Origin: Edwardsiella tarda ATCC 15947 = NBRC 105688
GTDB lineage: Bacteria; Pseudomonadota; Gammaproteobacteria; Enterobacterales; Enterobacteriaceae
NCBI RefSeq assembly: GCF_003113495.2
Contig: NZ_CP084506.1
Span: forward strand, 2,170,001 to 2,234,000
Direction of reading: 5' to 3'
Length of the DNA stretch: 64,000 bases
Shown one piece after another: positions 54,002 to 62,968 of this stretch. Made by a program: the position numbers and the translations under genes. The notes beneath the pieces were generated by a model that made no database searches, had not been told where the DNA came from, and saw only the letters and a list, made by a program, of their open reading frames with translations. The first letter of the stretch is position 1, and every line of letters starts with the position of its first letter.

Positions 54002-56025
54002 GGCGCCTGCTCCATTGGGCGCGCCGACTAAGCATCAGCGCCAGCCTACAGATCGCCTTCCTCGCCAGCGCATTGTTAACGCTGTTCGTCAGCGCTGTCA
54101 GCCTCTACTCCTGGCACGCGCAAAGCTCCCAGGTACGTTACACGCTGGATGACTACCTGCCACGCATCCAGTCATCGCTGGTTATCGAGAGCGCCCTGAA
54201 TATCTTGGTCGATCAACTCAATGAGTTCGTACTGGCCCCCAACACCAGTGTACGCCTCCAATTCCGCCAACAGATCATCAGTCATCTGGATCAGATAGCC
54301 CAAGTCAGCCAACGCTTAGAGGCGGGGGAACGCCAACAGCTGGCCGGGATCCTAGAACAGAGTCACCAGTTGTTGACCTCGCTGGATAGTGCCCTGTATA
54401 CCCTATTCTTAGCCCGCGAAAAGACCAACGAGATCGCCGGACGCATCAGTTGGTTGCACGATGACTTCACCACCGAGCTGAACTCGCTGATGCAAGATTT
54501 CAGCTGGCAACAAGGGGCGTTGATCGACCAGATGGAGGGCCGCGATGCCGCCACCATGCGCCAGCTCCAACAGCGCCTGCGGACGGTGCAACAGGAGCAG
54601 CAACAGGTGTATGCGTTGGCGCGCCTCGAGAACCAGATCACCAACGATCTGCGCGATCAGATCAGCGAACTGCAAGGTGCCGAGAGCGGCGGGATCAATC
54701 AACAGGGGCATCAGCGCTATCTGAACTATCTGCGCAACAACGCCACGGAGATCGTCCAGGCGCTGGCCGCCTACCCCAGTACCGTCACCCTACGCCAGAC
54801 CATCGACGAGCTCTTGGAGATCGGCATGAATGCCGGCAAGCTGCCCGCCACCCTGGCGGACTACCAACACGCCCGTACCGCCCTGCAACAGGCGACCCAA
54901 CAGAAAGAGCGTACTCTGGGGCGTTTCCGCGCCGTCCTGGAGCAACAGTTAGATACCAGCCATCGCCGCATGCAGACCTTCAACCAGCGTCTCGAGCACA
55001 TCATTCGTGTCAGTGGTCGCCTGATCTTGATCGCCACCCTACTCGCGTTGTTACTGGCCCTGCTGCTGAGTTATGGTTTCATTCGCTCCCGTCTGGTGAA
55101 GCGCTTTACCGCCCTCAGCCAGGCGGTGGCGCGCATCGGTACCGGCGACCGACGCAGCCGCATCCCGGTCTACGGCGTCGATGAGCTGGGTCGTATCGCG
55201 CGTCTGCTGCGCCATACCCTCAATCAGCAGCATCGCCAGCAGCGGCGTCTGGAGCGCGAGATCGGCGAACGCAAGGAGATCGAGCATCACCTACGCACCA
55301 CCCAAGACGAGTTGATCCAAGCGGCCAAGCTGGCGGTGGTCGGCCAGACCATGACCACCTTGGCACACGAGATCAACCAACCCCTGAATGCCCTGTCGAT
55401 GTACCTGTTCACCGCTCGACGAGCGTTAGAGAGCGGTCAGTTGGCGCAGGCCGAAACGACCCTCGCCAAGTGTGATGGACTGATCGTCCGCATGGATGCC
55501 ATCATTCGCTCCCTGCGCCAGTTCGCCCGCCGCGCCGAGGATACCCCCTTGCACCCGGTGGCATTACGCCAGGCCTGGTTGAGCGCCTGGGAGCTCTTGG
55601 CGCCACGCCGACGTCGCCTTCAGGTCACGCTGCAGCTACCGGATGAAGAGATCTGGATCGGCGCCGACGAGGTCCGCCTGCAGCAGGTATTGGTCAACCT
55701 GTTGACCAATGCGTTAGATGCCGCCGAGCAGCCCATGCACATCCGCGTCAGCTGGCTGGCGACGGCGCAGCGCCTGGAGGTCATGCTGTGCGATGATGGT
55801 CCTGGCTGGCCACTGGCTCTGGCCCCACGCCTACTCAAACCCTTCACCACCAGCAAGCAGGTGGGACTGGGGATCGGCCTCTCCATCAGTTTATCGCTGA
55901 TGGAGCAGTTGGGCGGCGAACTACGCATCGCCTCGGCCCTGCCACACGGCGCCTGTATTCTCTTATGTTTTACCCTGGCGGACGCTCCGCCGTCTTCAAC
56001 GGAAATTCCGCATGCTGACCCATAA
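53998..56025 (+). CDS. pgtB: Sensor histidine kinase PgtB
   Basis: The protein has 675 residues (about 668 in Salmonella). A membrane helix near residues 15-38 and another near 340-362 frame a large periplasmic helical domain. HAMP follows, then the H-box TTLAHEINQPLNALSMYLF (His about 457), an N box LVNLLTNALDAAEQ, G1 LCDDGPGWP and G2 VGLGIGLSISLS. The ATG at 53998 follows GGAGGAGCTGAA and overlaps the pgtC stop; the frame is open further upstream only as a shadow of pgtC. It phosphorylates PgtA. Confidence 0.92.
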   Translation: MRRLLHWARRLSISASLQIAFLASALLTLFVSAVSLYSWHAQSSQVRYTLDDYLPRIQSSLVIESALNILVDQLNEFVLAPNTSVRLQFRQQIISHLDQIAQVSQRLEAGERQQLAGILEQSHQLLTSLDSALYTLFLAREKTNEIAGRISWLHDDFTTELNSLMQDFSWQQGALIDQMEGRDAATMRQLQQRLRTVQQEQQQVYALARLENQITNDLRDQISELQGAESGGINQQGHQRYLNYLRNNATEIVQALAAYPSTVTLRQTIDELLEIGMNAGKLPATLADYQHARTALQQATQQKERTLGRFRAVLEQQLDTSHRRMQTFNQRLEHIIRVSGRLILIATLLALLLALLLSYGFIRSRLVKRFTALSQAVARIGTGDRRSRIPVYGVDELGRIARLLRHTLNQQHRQQRRLEREIGERKEIEHHLRTTQDELIQAAKLAVVGQTMTTLAHEINQPLNALSMYLFTARRALESGQLAQAETTLAKCDGLIVRMDAIIRSLRQFARRAEDTPLHPVALRQAWLSAWELLAPRRRRLQVTLQLPDEEIWIGADEVRLQQVLVNLLTNALDAAEQPMHIRVSWLATAQRLEVMLCDDGPGWPLALAPRLLKPFTTSKQVGLGIGLSISLSLMEQLGGELRIASALPHGACILLCFTLADAPPSSTEIPHADP

Positions 56026-57250
56026 ACACACCATTGTATTGATTGATGATGATCCCGACGTGCTGGATGCCTATACCCTGCTGCTGACCCAGAGTGGCTA
56101 TGGCGTGCATGCCTGCACCGATCCGTTGCAAGCCCTGACCTTGATCCCGCCGGATTGGCCGGGGGTGATCCTCAGCGATGTCTGTATGCCAGGCTGTTCC
56201 GGCATCACCCTGATGGAGCGTCTGCGCGCCCAGGATAGTCAGTTGCCGGTACTGCTGATCACCGGCCATGGTGATGTGCCGATGGCCGTTGAGGCGGTCA
56301 AGAAGGGAGCGCGCGATTTTCTCCAGAAGCCGGTCGACCCGGCCCAGCTCTTAGCGCGCGTGCAGGCCGCTCTCGATGAGCGACGCGCGCTGATCGCCCG
56401 GCGCAAGTGGCAGCGGCACCAGCTCCAGACCGAGTTGGTTGGACGCAGCGAGTGGGTGTTGCAGATGCGTACCCGCCTGCAACAACTGGCGGAGACCGAT
56501 CTGGCCGTCTATTTTTATGGCGAGCCCGGCAGCGGACGCACCCTATGCGCGCGCCATCTACACCGCCTGAGCGGGCGTAGCGACGGCGCGTTCATCATCC
56601 ATCAAGCCGGTGAGGGCGGCGATCTGCAACATAGCCTCACTCAGGCCGCCGGCGGCACCCTGCTGATTCAGAATCCGGAACGTCTCGATGAGGGCGCGCA
56701 ATACAGCCTGGTGCGTAGCCAGAGCCAAGAGCCACGCCCCTTCCGCCTCTTGGCTTGCGGCGCAGGGCCGTTAGTCGAGCACGCCGCCGCCCAACGCATT
56801 CTGCCGGATCTCTACTACTGCTTCGCCATGACGCAGCTGCATTGTCCCCCCTTGGCACAGCGCCCCGATGATATTGAGCCGCTGTTTACACACTATCTCC
56901 AACAGGCGTGTCAACGCCTCAACCATCCCTGTCCTGCCCTACCCGCCACGCTGCGCAAGAGCCTCTTACAGCGCCACTGGGCCAATAACGTGCGCGAACT
57001 GGCCAATGCCGCTCAACTGTTCGCGGTCGGCGTGCAACCACTGGCTGAGCTCGCCTGTCCCCAAGTCCATACCGCCTCTCCGACGCCGCTCGACCAGCGT
57101 GTCGAAGAGTATGAGCGCCAGATCATCACCGAGGCCCTCAACCTGCATCAGGGGCGTATCAACGAGGTGGCGGAATACCTACAGATCCCGCGTAAGAAGC
57201 TCTATCTACGGATGAAAAAGTACCACCTCGATAAGACGCACTACCGCTGA
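56012..57250 (+). CDS. pgtA: Response regulator PgtA (NtrC-like, lacking the sigma-54 activation loop)
   Basis: The protein has 412 residues. The receiver domain has Asp11-13 and phospho-acceptor Asp56 (ILSDVCMPGCSG) with Thr/Lys switch residues (LLITGHG, LQKPVD). The central domain is NtrC-like, with LVGRSEWVLQMR and a P-loop GEPGSGRT, but it is short and has no GAFTGA loop, so it should not act on sigma-54 holoenzyme. A Fis-type HTH ends the protein (IINEALNLHQGR-like ITEALNLHQGRINEVAEYLQIPRKKLYLRMKKY). The gene overlaps pgtB by 14 bases. It activates pgtP. Confidence 0.9.
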   Translation: MLTHKHTIVLIDDDPDVLDAYTLLLTQSGYGVHACTDPLQALTLIPPDWPGVILSDVCMPGCSGITLMERLRAQDSQLPVLLITGHGDVPMAVEAVKKGARDFLQKPVDPAQLLARVQAALDERRALIARRKWQRHQLQTELVGRSEWVLQMRTRLQQLAETDLAVYFYGEPGSGRTLCARHLHRLSGRSDGAFIIHQAGEGGDLQHSLTQAAGGTLLIQNPERLDEGAQYSLVRSQSQEPRPFRLLACGAGPLVEHAAAQRILPDLYYCFAMTQLHCPPLAQRPDDIEPLFTHYLQQACQRLNHPCPALPATLRKSLLQRHWANNVRELANAAQLFAVGVQPLAELACPQVHTASPTPLDQRVEEYERQIITEALNLHQGRINEVAEYLQIPRKKLYLRMKKYHLDKTHYR

Positions 57251-57338
57251 TCCCCGTGCTCCCTCATGGGGAATCGGCGATGACGACGCGCGCAGCGTGG
57301 GGAACCCCTGCGCGCCGCGCGCGAGGCGCCAGCCCCTT

Positions 57339-58670
57339 TCAGCGCGATGTCGCGCTGGGTAACAGGCAGTCAGGCTGCAGACGCGCCGTCAGCAGTCGAC
57401 TAAGCTCCGCCAGGGGGCAGAGGCCGCTCGGCGTCGCGCCGTGGCACCCCGGCAAGGATAAACGCAGTTGATGCGGTGGCGTCGCTAGGGTCAGCAGCGT
57501 CTGCTGACGGAGTTGCGCCAGGGTCTGGTACACGACCCTTACCCGAACCCAGGGGTGCCCTGCCGCATCTAACCAGCGCTCGAAGACTAACTCGCCGCCA
57601 GGCGGCGTATTATCCGGTTGACCCGGCAATGTCCAGGGCGTCTGTAGCAAGCCGGAGAGGTTAGCCAGATTAGTATCATGTCCGACCAGCAACAGGAGGC
57701 GGTTCGCCTCGCTCGATCCCGGCAAAGATAGCGGCTGATCGTTTAATGCCTGGATGACGGTGTGCAGCAATGGCGTGCCACGGTGGCGCGCGATATAGTC
57801 TGTGCGTGATAACAGGTCGAATTGGGCATTGTGCAGACTCAGCAACGCACGCCACTGCGCCGGCGTCGCGATACGCCCCCAGGCGGGCTGAGCCATCCCC
57901 TGCGCCTGCTGCAGCAGGAACATCTCCGCCAGCGTCGCCGATAGGCCGACGGCGCCATGCAGTTTGACTGCGCCGCTGGCGGAGAGGTGTAACACACTCG
58001 GCATCGTCGCCGCCAGGGTACATGCCCCATCCGTTTGCTGCGCCCGACAATAGGCGGAGGCAGCAAAATTCAGCGTCTGATCCATTTGAGCCAAGGCGTC
58101 GCCATAGTGGCGGTTCAACGCCGCCAGCGGCATTCCCGCCTGCTGCTCGATGGCCTGACGCGTCGACTCGACCGCCAGATGGCATATCCCGGCCTTGACC
58201 GGGTGGAACAAGGGATCGACCCGTTTCAGATCGGCCTGGTGATGTATTGCCACGCCACAGCCCGGCGCCAAGCCAGCCAGAAACGCCTCGCCAGTCTTAC
58301 GAGTACGCTGATCGACATCCGTCCAGGCATAGGCCCAGTCCGCGGCGGGACATCCCTGCTCCGCCAGCAACCCCTGCTGGTGTAACGCGGCGCGATAATA
58401 GGCACCGAGTTGCATCACCAAGGCCTCACCTCGCTCGGTGATATGGCCCAATGCAACCGGCCATACCGGCCAGGTATCCGGCGTCACCTCACGGATCAAC
58501 GCAGGCATTTTAGTCGGCGCACGCACACCATGCCGACTAACGATCACCACTTTATCGAGGCGATAGCCGTCAGCTTCCGGGGAGGAGGTCGCCTGTGCTC
58601 CCAGGGGGAACAGCGACCCGAGCCCAACAACACTCAAACAGAACCACCGAGCTAACCTACTCTCACGCAT
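57339..58670 (-). CDS. appA: Periplasmic histidine acid phosphatase / phytase, AppA-like
   Basis: The protein has 443 residues. After a signal peptide (RLARWFCLSVVGLGSLFPLGAQA), the catalytic RHGVRAPTK (His47) and the proton-donor motif GHDTNLANL are present, with AppA-like phrases such as DPLFHPVKAGICHL, TEIFLLQQAQGM-like AEMFLLQQAQGMAQPAWGRI and WTLPGQPDNTPPGGELVFERW. It removes phosphate from phytate or other monoesters at acid pH in the periplasm. The start is the ATG at 58670 because GGAG lies eight bases upstream; upstream in-frame ATGs at 58682 and 58772 lack one. It faces pgtA tail to tail. It is followed upstream by about 400 gene-free bases. Confidence 0.88.
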   Translation of the reverse strand: MRESRLARWFCLSVVGLGSLFPLGAQATSSPEADGYRLDKVVIVSRHGVRAPTKMPALIREVTPDTWPVWPVALGHITERGEALVMQLGAYYRAALHQQGLLAEQGCPAADWAYAWTDVDQRTRKTGEAFLAGLAPGCGVAIHHQADLKRVDPLFHPVKAGICHLAVESTRQAIEQQAGMPLAALNRHYGDALAQMDQTLNFAASAYCRAQQTDGACTLAATMPSVLHLSASGAVKLHGAVGLSATLAEMFLLQQAQGMAQPAWGRIATPAQWRALLSLHNAQFDLLSRTDYIARHRGTPLLHTVIQALNDQPLSLPGSSEANRLLLLVGHDTNLANLSGLLQTPWTLPGQPDNTPPGGELVFERWLDAAGHPWVRVRVVYQTLAQLRQQTLLTLATPPHQLRLSLPGCHGATPSGLCPLAELSRLLTARLQPDCLLPSATSR

Positions 58671-59074
58671 AGTTTTCTCCATGACATGCCCGGCTTCAGA
58701 TCGCCAGACACCGGTATTGCCCATTGATGATGCCACTCGCCCCTCTCCCGCGCAGGCGTGGAAAATCCACACGCTAATTTACGGCTAAACCGGCGCACTT
58801 CACTGATATTTTCTCGCGATCCCCACGCTGATACGCAATGAGATAATAATGATATTCATTATCGCCAGCATCCGTATTCTAATTAAAACAATATGTAACA
58901 GAGCGATAGCATAACTTGCTGGTGAGCTATCCGTGCTCAGACTATAGTAAACAGAGAGATAGATTGCCGATGCGTTCCATATTATGCCGTGCTGGGAAGT
59001 GTCTACCCAGATGCCATAGCTATCCGCACAATCGTGTATCTCGACGCAAAAAAACATAAAGATAGAAGGTAACT
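58671..59074. other. Divergent intergenic region, no gene seen
   Basis: The 404 bases between the AppA-like gene and the cytochrome b561-like gene are A+T-rich in the middle. A possible minus-strand frame at 58800-59057 has no RBS and no recognisable domain. The promoters of both flanking genes should lie here. Confidence 0.5.
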
Positions 59075-59674
59075 ATGATGTCTCGACTCTCCCTGCTATG
59101 TTCTCAATTCTGGCGTTATCTCGGCAGTTATCAGAAGCCTTTTCTGCGCATACTGCATTTTATTGTCATGCTGTTGGTCATCACTCAGATCCTCGACAGC
59201 AACGGAATGGGATTTACCCAGGCTCAACAGATTAGACCGGGCCTCAGTTATGACATCTTTACCTGGATGCATATCGGCATCGGCCTACTGATGGTCATCT
59301 TGACCTTGATCTTAACCCTATATAGCCTCTCCACCCGTGGTCTGCGTTACTTTTTCCCCTACCTGTGGGGGGACTTCAGCCAGTTGAAGACCGATATCGG
59401 TGACGTCATGAAACTGCGCCTGCCCGGAACCGACCCGAAGGGCGTGGCGACGTGTGTACAGGGATTGGGATTAGGCGCGCTATGGCTGGTGGTATTATCT
59501 GGCCTGGTATGGTTTGTACTGTGGCGTAGCGGCTCTCCTTGGAGTGGCGATGCCAAGTCGATCCATAAGACACTCACCGGGTTGATCGAAGTCTATCTCG
59601 CCGGTCATGGCTTTATGGCGCTGCTGCACTTCGTGCTCTGGCTGCGCGAACCCGCGCAACGTCAGCACGGTTAA
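59075..59674 (+). CDS. Cytochrome b561-like membrane protein
   Basis: The protein has 199 residues and four membrane helices. Histidines suited to bind two haems b lie in helix 1 (RILHFIVMLLVI), helix 2 (FTWMHIGIGLLMVI) and near helix 4 (SIHKTLTGLIEVYLAGHGFMALLHFVLW). This is the pattern of the cytochrome b/b6, b561-type family that moves electrons from quinol. A second ATG follows the first; GAAGG is the RBS. No partner oxidoreductase is adjacent, so its electron acceptor is unknown. Confidence 0.75.
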   Translation: MMSRLSLLCSQFWRYLGSYQKPFLRILHFIVMLLVITQILDSNGMGFTQAQQIRPGLSYDIFTWMHIGIGLLMVILTLILTLYSLSTRGLRYFFPYLWGDFSQLKTDIGDVMKLRLPGTDPKGVATCVQGLGLGALWLVVLSGLVWFVLWRSGSPWSGDAKSIHKTLTGLIEVYLAGHGFMALLHFVLWLREPAQRQHG

Positions 59675-59760
59675 TCGTCGCCGATGGGCTGGCATGCCGA
59701 TTGAAAAGCATGAATCGTTGTGCCATGCTCGCCTCATCATTCTCTGAGGTAGGTTAGCGC

Positions 59761-59946
59761 ATGACTAGTAACACATTAACACCACAGGAAAAGGCCGCCG
59801 CCGATGAACTGGCGTTGGAGCGGATATACGCCATGAATAATGACGAGTATCTGTTACAAGCCGTCGATGCCAAAATTCATCGCCTCGAGGCCCACGTGAA
59901 GGCTTACTTCGATCAACGCTTCGCCTTTCACAGTAAGCAACCGTAA
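59761..59946 (+). CDS. Small acidic/basic protein, unrecognised
   Basis: The protein has 61 residues, starts MTSNTLTPQEKAAADELALE, and is predicted helical with a C-terminal part rich in His and aromatic residues (HVKAYFDQRFAFHSKQP). A GAGGTAGGTTAG sequence precedes the ATG and a hairpin follows the stop. I do not recognise the family. The unusually good codon use and RBS support a real gene. Confidence 0.6.
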   Translation: MTSNTLTPQEKAAADELALERIYAMNNDEYLLQAVDAKIHRLEAHVKAYFDQRFAFHSKQP

Positions 59947-59972
59947 AGCGTGTCTTACCTGCTGAGACGCAA

Positions 59973-59994
59973 GAGGCCGCCCAAGGGCGGCCTC
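59973..59994. terminator. Hairpin between the 61-residue gene and the YoaF-like gene
   Basis: A perfect stem GAGGCCGCCC / GGGCGGCCTC with an AA loop lies between converging genes, about 28 bases past the stop of the plus-strand gene. There is no long T-run on either strand, so the terminator strength is uncertain. Confidence 0.6.
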
Positions 59995-60012
59995 ACTATT
60001 GGCTCAACACGA

Positions 60013-60252
60013 TTAGCGCTGAGGATGCGCGCGGCGATAGAGTGCCCACTCATCGAGCCGCTCACCGCTCGGTAGCAGGCAGTCGTTACGCTGCCCTTGC
60101 GCCGTCTCGACAGGTATCAGTTTCCCCCCCTGATCGCTACAATAGCGCGCCGCCGGATTCGCCATGCCAATAGGCGATGGCTGTTCCGGAGTCGACGTCG
60201 CCGCACACCCACTCACCATCACCACGCCAAGCAACGCCAACATTCTCTTCAT
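60013..60252 (-). CDS. yoaF: DUF333 lipoprotein, YoaF-like
   Basis: The protein has 79 residues. A lipoprotein signal ends in VVMVSGC (Cys16). The DUF333 body reads IGMANPAARYCSDQGGKLIPVETAQG, then CLLPSGERLDEWALYRRAHP, close to YoaF. Function unknown; the family lies in the envelope. RBS AAGGA precedes the ATG. Confidence 0.88.
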   Translation of the reverse strand: MKRMLALLGVVMVSGCAATSTPEQPSPIGMANPAARYCSDQGGKLIPVETAQGQRNDCLLPSGERLDEWALYRRAHPQR

Positions 60253-60354
60253 CGCTCATATCCTTGGTTATCGTTTCGAACACGGAAAAGCGTCCAGTCT
60301 AGCCCCAGGCGATCGTCTGCCCATCAGATTATGATTAAAACGGCGCGTCACATC

Positions 60355-61395
60355 TCACATGGCGTGTTTAATGCCTTTGCTGACCAACCACTTGTTCATC
60401 GGATAGGCGCTGCAGAAACCGACGATCATCGCTATCTGCATCATAAACCAGTATAGCGCGCTGGCATGGGGCATATCCGGGGTAAAAAGCAGAAACAGCG
60501 CAATCGCCATCCAGACATACATGCCCAACTGCCAACAGATCAGTGACAGCACATCCGCTTTAACCGCATTCTTTAGCGCCAACCAACGGGACATTCCCAT
60601 CTGGCGAGCCGGCCAGTATTGAAAGAAGATCCCCAGGCATAACGCCAGGATAAAATCCAACGTCCACGCCCCCAGTAGCGAACTCCCTAGTAAGGTTACC
60701 GGCATCAGCATCACCCACCCTTCACCCACGATATCGGCTAAGGTACACCCGGTACCGCAGTGAGTACTGGTCTTAAAGATACTCTGCCAGCTTGCTGGCG
60801 CCCGCTTAATCGACGCCTGCCCCGCCATCGGCTTATCCATCGGCATCGCCATCGATTCATGCCCGGCCATCGGCTTGTCCATCGGCATCGTCATCGATTC
60901 ATGCCCGGCCATCGGCTTATCCATTGGCATCGTCATCGATTCATGCCCCGCCATCGGCTTATCCATTGGCATCGTCATCGATTCATGCCCGGCCATCGGC
61001 TTATCCATCGGCATCGTCATCGATTTATGCCCGGCCATCGGCTTATCCATTGGCATCGTCATCGATTCATGCCCCGCCATCGGCTTATCCATTGGCATCG
61101 TCATCGATTCATGCCCGGCCATCGGCTTATCCATTGGCATCGTCATCGATTCATGCCCGGCCATCGGCATCGCCATATCGCAATGATCACCGGGATGACC
61201 TCGACCAAACCAGAAATAGGCAATCAATCCCAATACACCAAAATAGAGCGCATTAACCGGCCAAGCGACCGTCATAATAGCCATAGCCTGTGGATGGCCA
61301 TGGCGAATATCCCAAATAATAATCAATGCACTTAATGCGGCGCTCACTAACCAACTCCACGCCAAGATATGCAGCCACTCAGGATAAGACATCAT
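60355..61395 (-). CDS. DUF4396 membrane protein with eight 14-residue Met/His repeats
   Basis: The protein has 346 residues. Two N-terminal membrane helices (MMSYPEWLHILAW to about residue 62) and a C-terminal DUF4396 region with four more helices (from about 205) enclose a hydrophilic loop. That loop is made of eight repeats of MAGHESMTMPMDKP (residues 78-189; one repeat has Lys for Glu, the last has MAMP). Met and His are typical ligands for copper or silver, and the N-terminus before the repeats adds DHCDMAMP. A metal-binding or sensing role for the loop is inference. The ATG at 61395 follows GAGGAG; the longer frame upstream lacks an RBS. Confidence 0.85.
   Translation of the reverse strand: MMSYPEWLHILAWSWLVSAALSALIIIWDIRHGHPQAMAIMTVAWPVNALYFGVLGLIAYFWFGRGHPGDHCDMAMPMAGHESMTMPMDKPMAGHESMTMPMDKPMAGHESMTMPMDKPMAGHKSMTMPMDKPMAGHESMTMPMDKPMAGHESMTMPMDKPMAGHESMTMPMDKPMAGHESMAMPMDKPMAGQASIKRAPASWQSIFKTSTHCGTGCTLADIVGEGWVMLMPVTLLGSSLLGAWTLDFILALCLGIFFQYWPARQMGMSRWLALKNAVKADVLSLICWQLGMYVWMAIALFLLFTPDMPHASALYWFMMQIAMIVGFCSAYPMNKWLVSKGIKHAM
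60829..61164. repeat. Eight tandem 42-bp units inside the DUF4396 gene
   Basis: The eight units of 42 bases are almost identical and encode MAGHESMTMPMDKP on the minus strand. The differences are single bases, such as GCCCGGCCAT against GCCCCGCCAT and TCATTGG against TCATCGG. Exact in-frame length means gain or loss of units keeps the protein open, so the copy number probably varies between strains. Confidence 0.95.
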
Positions 61396-61673
61396 TATCT
61401 CCTCATATCCAGTGTATTCTTCAGACATCCCGTAGCGGCAAAATAGTGGGCAGGCTTGCTCAGACAACGAAGCAGAGTGTCCAGACGACAACGGGTCTGT
61501 CTCTGGTGTAGAACAAAAACACGCTTCCTGCTCATTCTGCCGAATAAAAAAAATTCCCGGCTGGCAGGAATGGCATACAGCCCCCCATGGCCACCTGCCC
61601 CCTCGGTAATAGAAGGATCGAGGTTAGCCTAAGCTGAGGCGGTGTACGCTCAACGCTTGCGCGACGCGGTCGA

Positions 61674-61943
61674 CTACCATTGTGTGAAGTTAGCGGTCCG
61701 ATTGCTGCTGAATTCACGCCGAATCGCTTTTTTAACCGCCGCATACAGGGCATCACACCCCTGAACTTCGATCTCCTGAGGATGGAAACCGTGTTCGATC
61801 ACCTGATAAGCGTTCATCAACGGCAGATTGATGACCGAGATCCAACGATCGCGTTTATAGGTAGAGAAGGTGAGCTTCTTAAATTGGCCCATCTCCACAC
61901 TGCGCATCAAGTAACTCATAATATTTTCACTGGAGATTCGCAT
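61674..61943 (-). CDS. Small conserved-looking protein, unrecognised
   Basis: The protein has 89 residues with no signal peptide. It starts MRISSENIMSYLMRSVEMGQFKK and has KRDRWISVINLPLMNAYQVIEHGF and a basic C-terminal part (KKAIRREFSSNRTANFTQW). GAGGGTATCAGT precedes the ATG, supporting the start. I cannot name the family; the mixed alpha/beta pattern suggests a small cytoplasmic protein. Confidence 0.6.
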   Translation of the reverse strand: MRISSENIMSYLMRSVEMGQFKKLTFSTYKRDRWISVINLPLMNAYQVIEHGFHPQEIEVQGCDALYAAVKKAIRREFSSNRTANFTQW

Positions 61944-62108
61944 ACTGATACCCTCTCGCTGACTATGTCACCGTACTTCGCTAAGGCGAAGCAAACCGGT
62001 GTTTAGCATAACGTGCAAGAAAACGAGCCGATATGGCCGGATGCCGATCGCCAGACAAGGGAGACAAAAATGAAAGGATACTCGGGCAGCGTCTAGATGA
62101 CAGATAAA

Positions 62109-62140
62109 GAAAAACCCCGCAGGCAAATACCTACGGGGTC
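62109..62140 (-). terminator. Terminator of the tRNA operon
   Basis: On the minus strand the stem GACCCCGTAGG / GCCTGCGGGGTT with a TATTT loop runs into five T residues, six bases after the tRNA-Cys 3' end. Confidence 0.85.
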
Positions 62141-62145
62141 TAAAA

Positions 62146-62219
62146 TGGAGGCGCGTTCCGGAGTCGAACCGGACTAGACGGATTTGCAATCCGCTACATA
62201 ACCGCTTTGTTAACGCGCC
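62146..62219 (-). tRNA. cysT: tRNA-Cys (GCA)
   Basis: The minus strand gives a 74-base cloverleaf: acceptor GGCGCGT...ACGCGCC, anticodon loop ATTGCAAAT (GCA), T-loop GGTTCGACTCC and an encoded CCA. It is 39 bases after tRNA-Gly and followed directly by a terminator. Confidence 0.97.
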
Positions 62220-62258
62220 ATATCGTTTGCTGCTGCCATCAGGCTCGCCGCATAATAT

Positions 62259-62334
<76 letters not shown>

Positions 62335-62968
62335 ATCAGGTAAAAATACCGGCCGATGTGATTGACAAGCGACTCTCATCGGGTGAGGCGTATTCTACGG
62401 ATTTCACGCACCACGTCATCAAAAATTTATCCGTCGCACGATCGAATGCCGCTTTTTAGCCCACTTCGTGCAGACAATCGGCAATTTGCTGACGCCGTAT
62501 GACGAGAAAAACGTGTCACCGCCATCCCAGACGCTTTACGTCGTCACTCTGACTGTCACATTTATGCCATATCGACACGCTACGCTAGAGCTATCACCAC
62601 TCCCGCTAAGGCACATCACCATGCATCGACGCCGCTCGCCCCTGCTGCTCTTGTCGCCATCGGCCCGCTTTGCCTTACTCTATCTCTTGCTACTCCTGTT
62701 CCTGTTGCCAGCCGGTTGGGGCCGACTCGCTCGCCTCGCCGCCACGATCTTATTTCACCCTGATTAGCGGCGAGCGGAACAAGAGTCAGACAAACCCAAT
62801 AAATGCGATAACAACGACATGATAAATAAAACAATAACTAAAAGTGCTAAAAAATAAATTTAGATGATTGGCGACTGGCATTATAACGCGGCTACCCTAT
62901 ACTGAAACATGCCGGTTAGCTAACACGCAGTTTCTCTAAACTATATTAATGGAATAAAGGATCTGTCT
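62335..62968. other. Mostly noncoding stretch after the tRNA genes
   Basis: The roughly 630 bases between the tRNA-Gly gene and the small secreted protein contain one weak candidate (62621-62767) and otherwise no gene I can support. The tRNA operon promoter should lie just above 62335. Confidence 0.5.
62621..62767 (+). CDS. Possible 48-residue hydrophobic small protein
   Basis: The frame begins at the ATG at 62621 and reads MHRRRSPLLLLSPSARFALL, followed by a strongly hydrophobic core (YLLLLLFLLPAGW) and a basic tail. It looks like a single-span membrane peptide with Arg-rich cytoplasmic N-terminus. AAGGCAC lies 11 bases upstream, a weak RBS. There is no family match; it could be chance in Leu-rich sequence. 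Confidence 0.3.
   Translation: MHRRRSPLLLLSPSARFALLYLLLLLFLLPAGWGRLARLAATILFHPD

Noticed and set aside
58800..59057. Minus-strand 85-residue frame between appA and the cytochrome gene
   Set aside because: It has no RBS, no family features, and lies in the expected divergent promoter region.
60829..61164. Regular 42-bp repeats could suggest a CRISPR array
   Set aside because: The units follow one another without unique spacers and lie in frame inside a clear membrane-protein gene.
60875..61186. Plus-strand frames reading repeated SIGIVIDSCPAIGL-type peptides
   Set aside because: They are antisense shadows of the 42-bp repeats, which are open in several frames because the unit length is a multiple of three.
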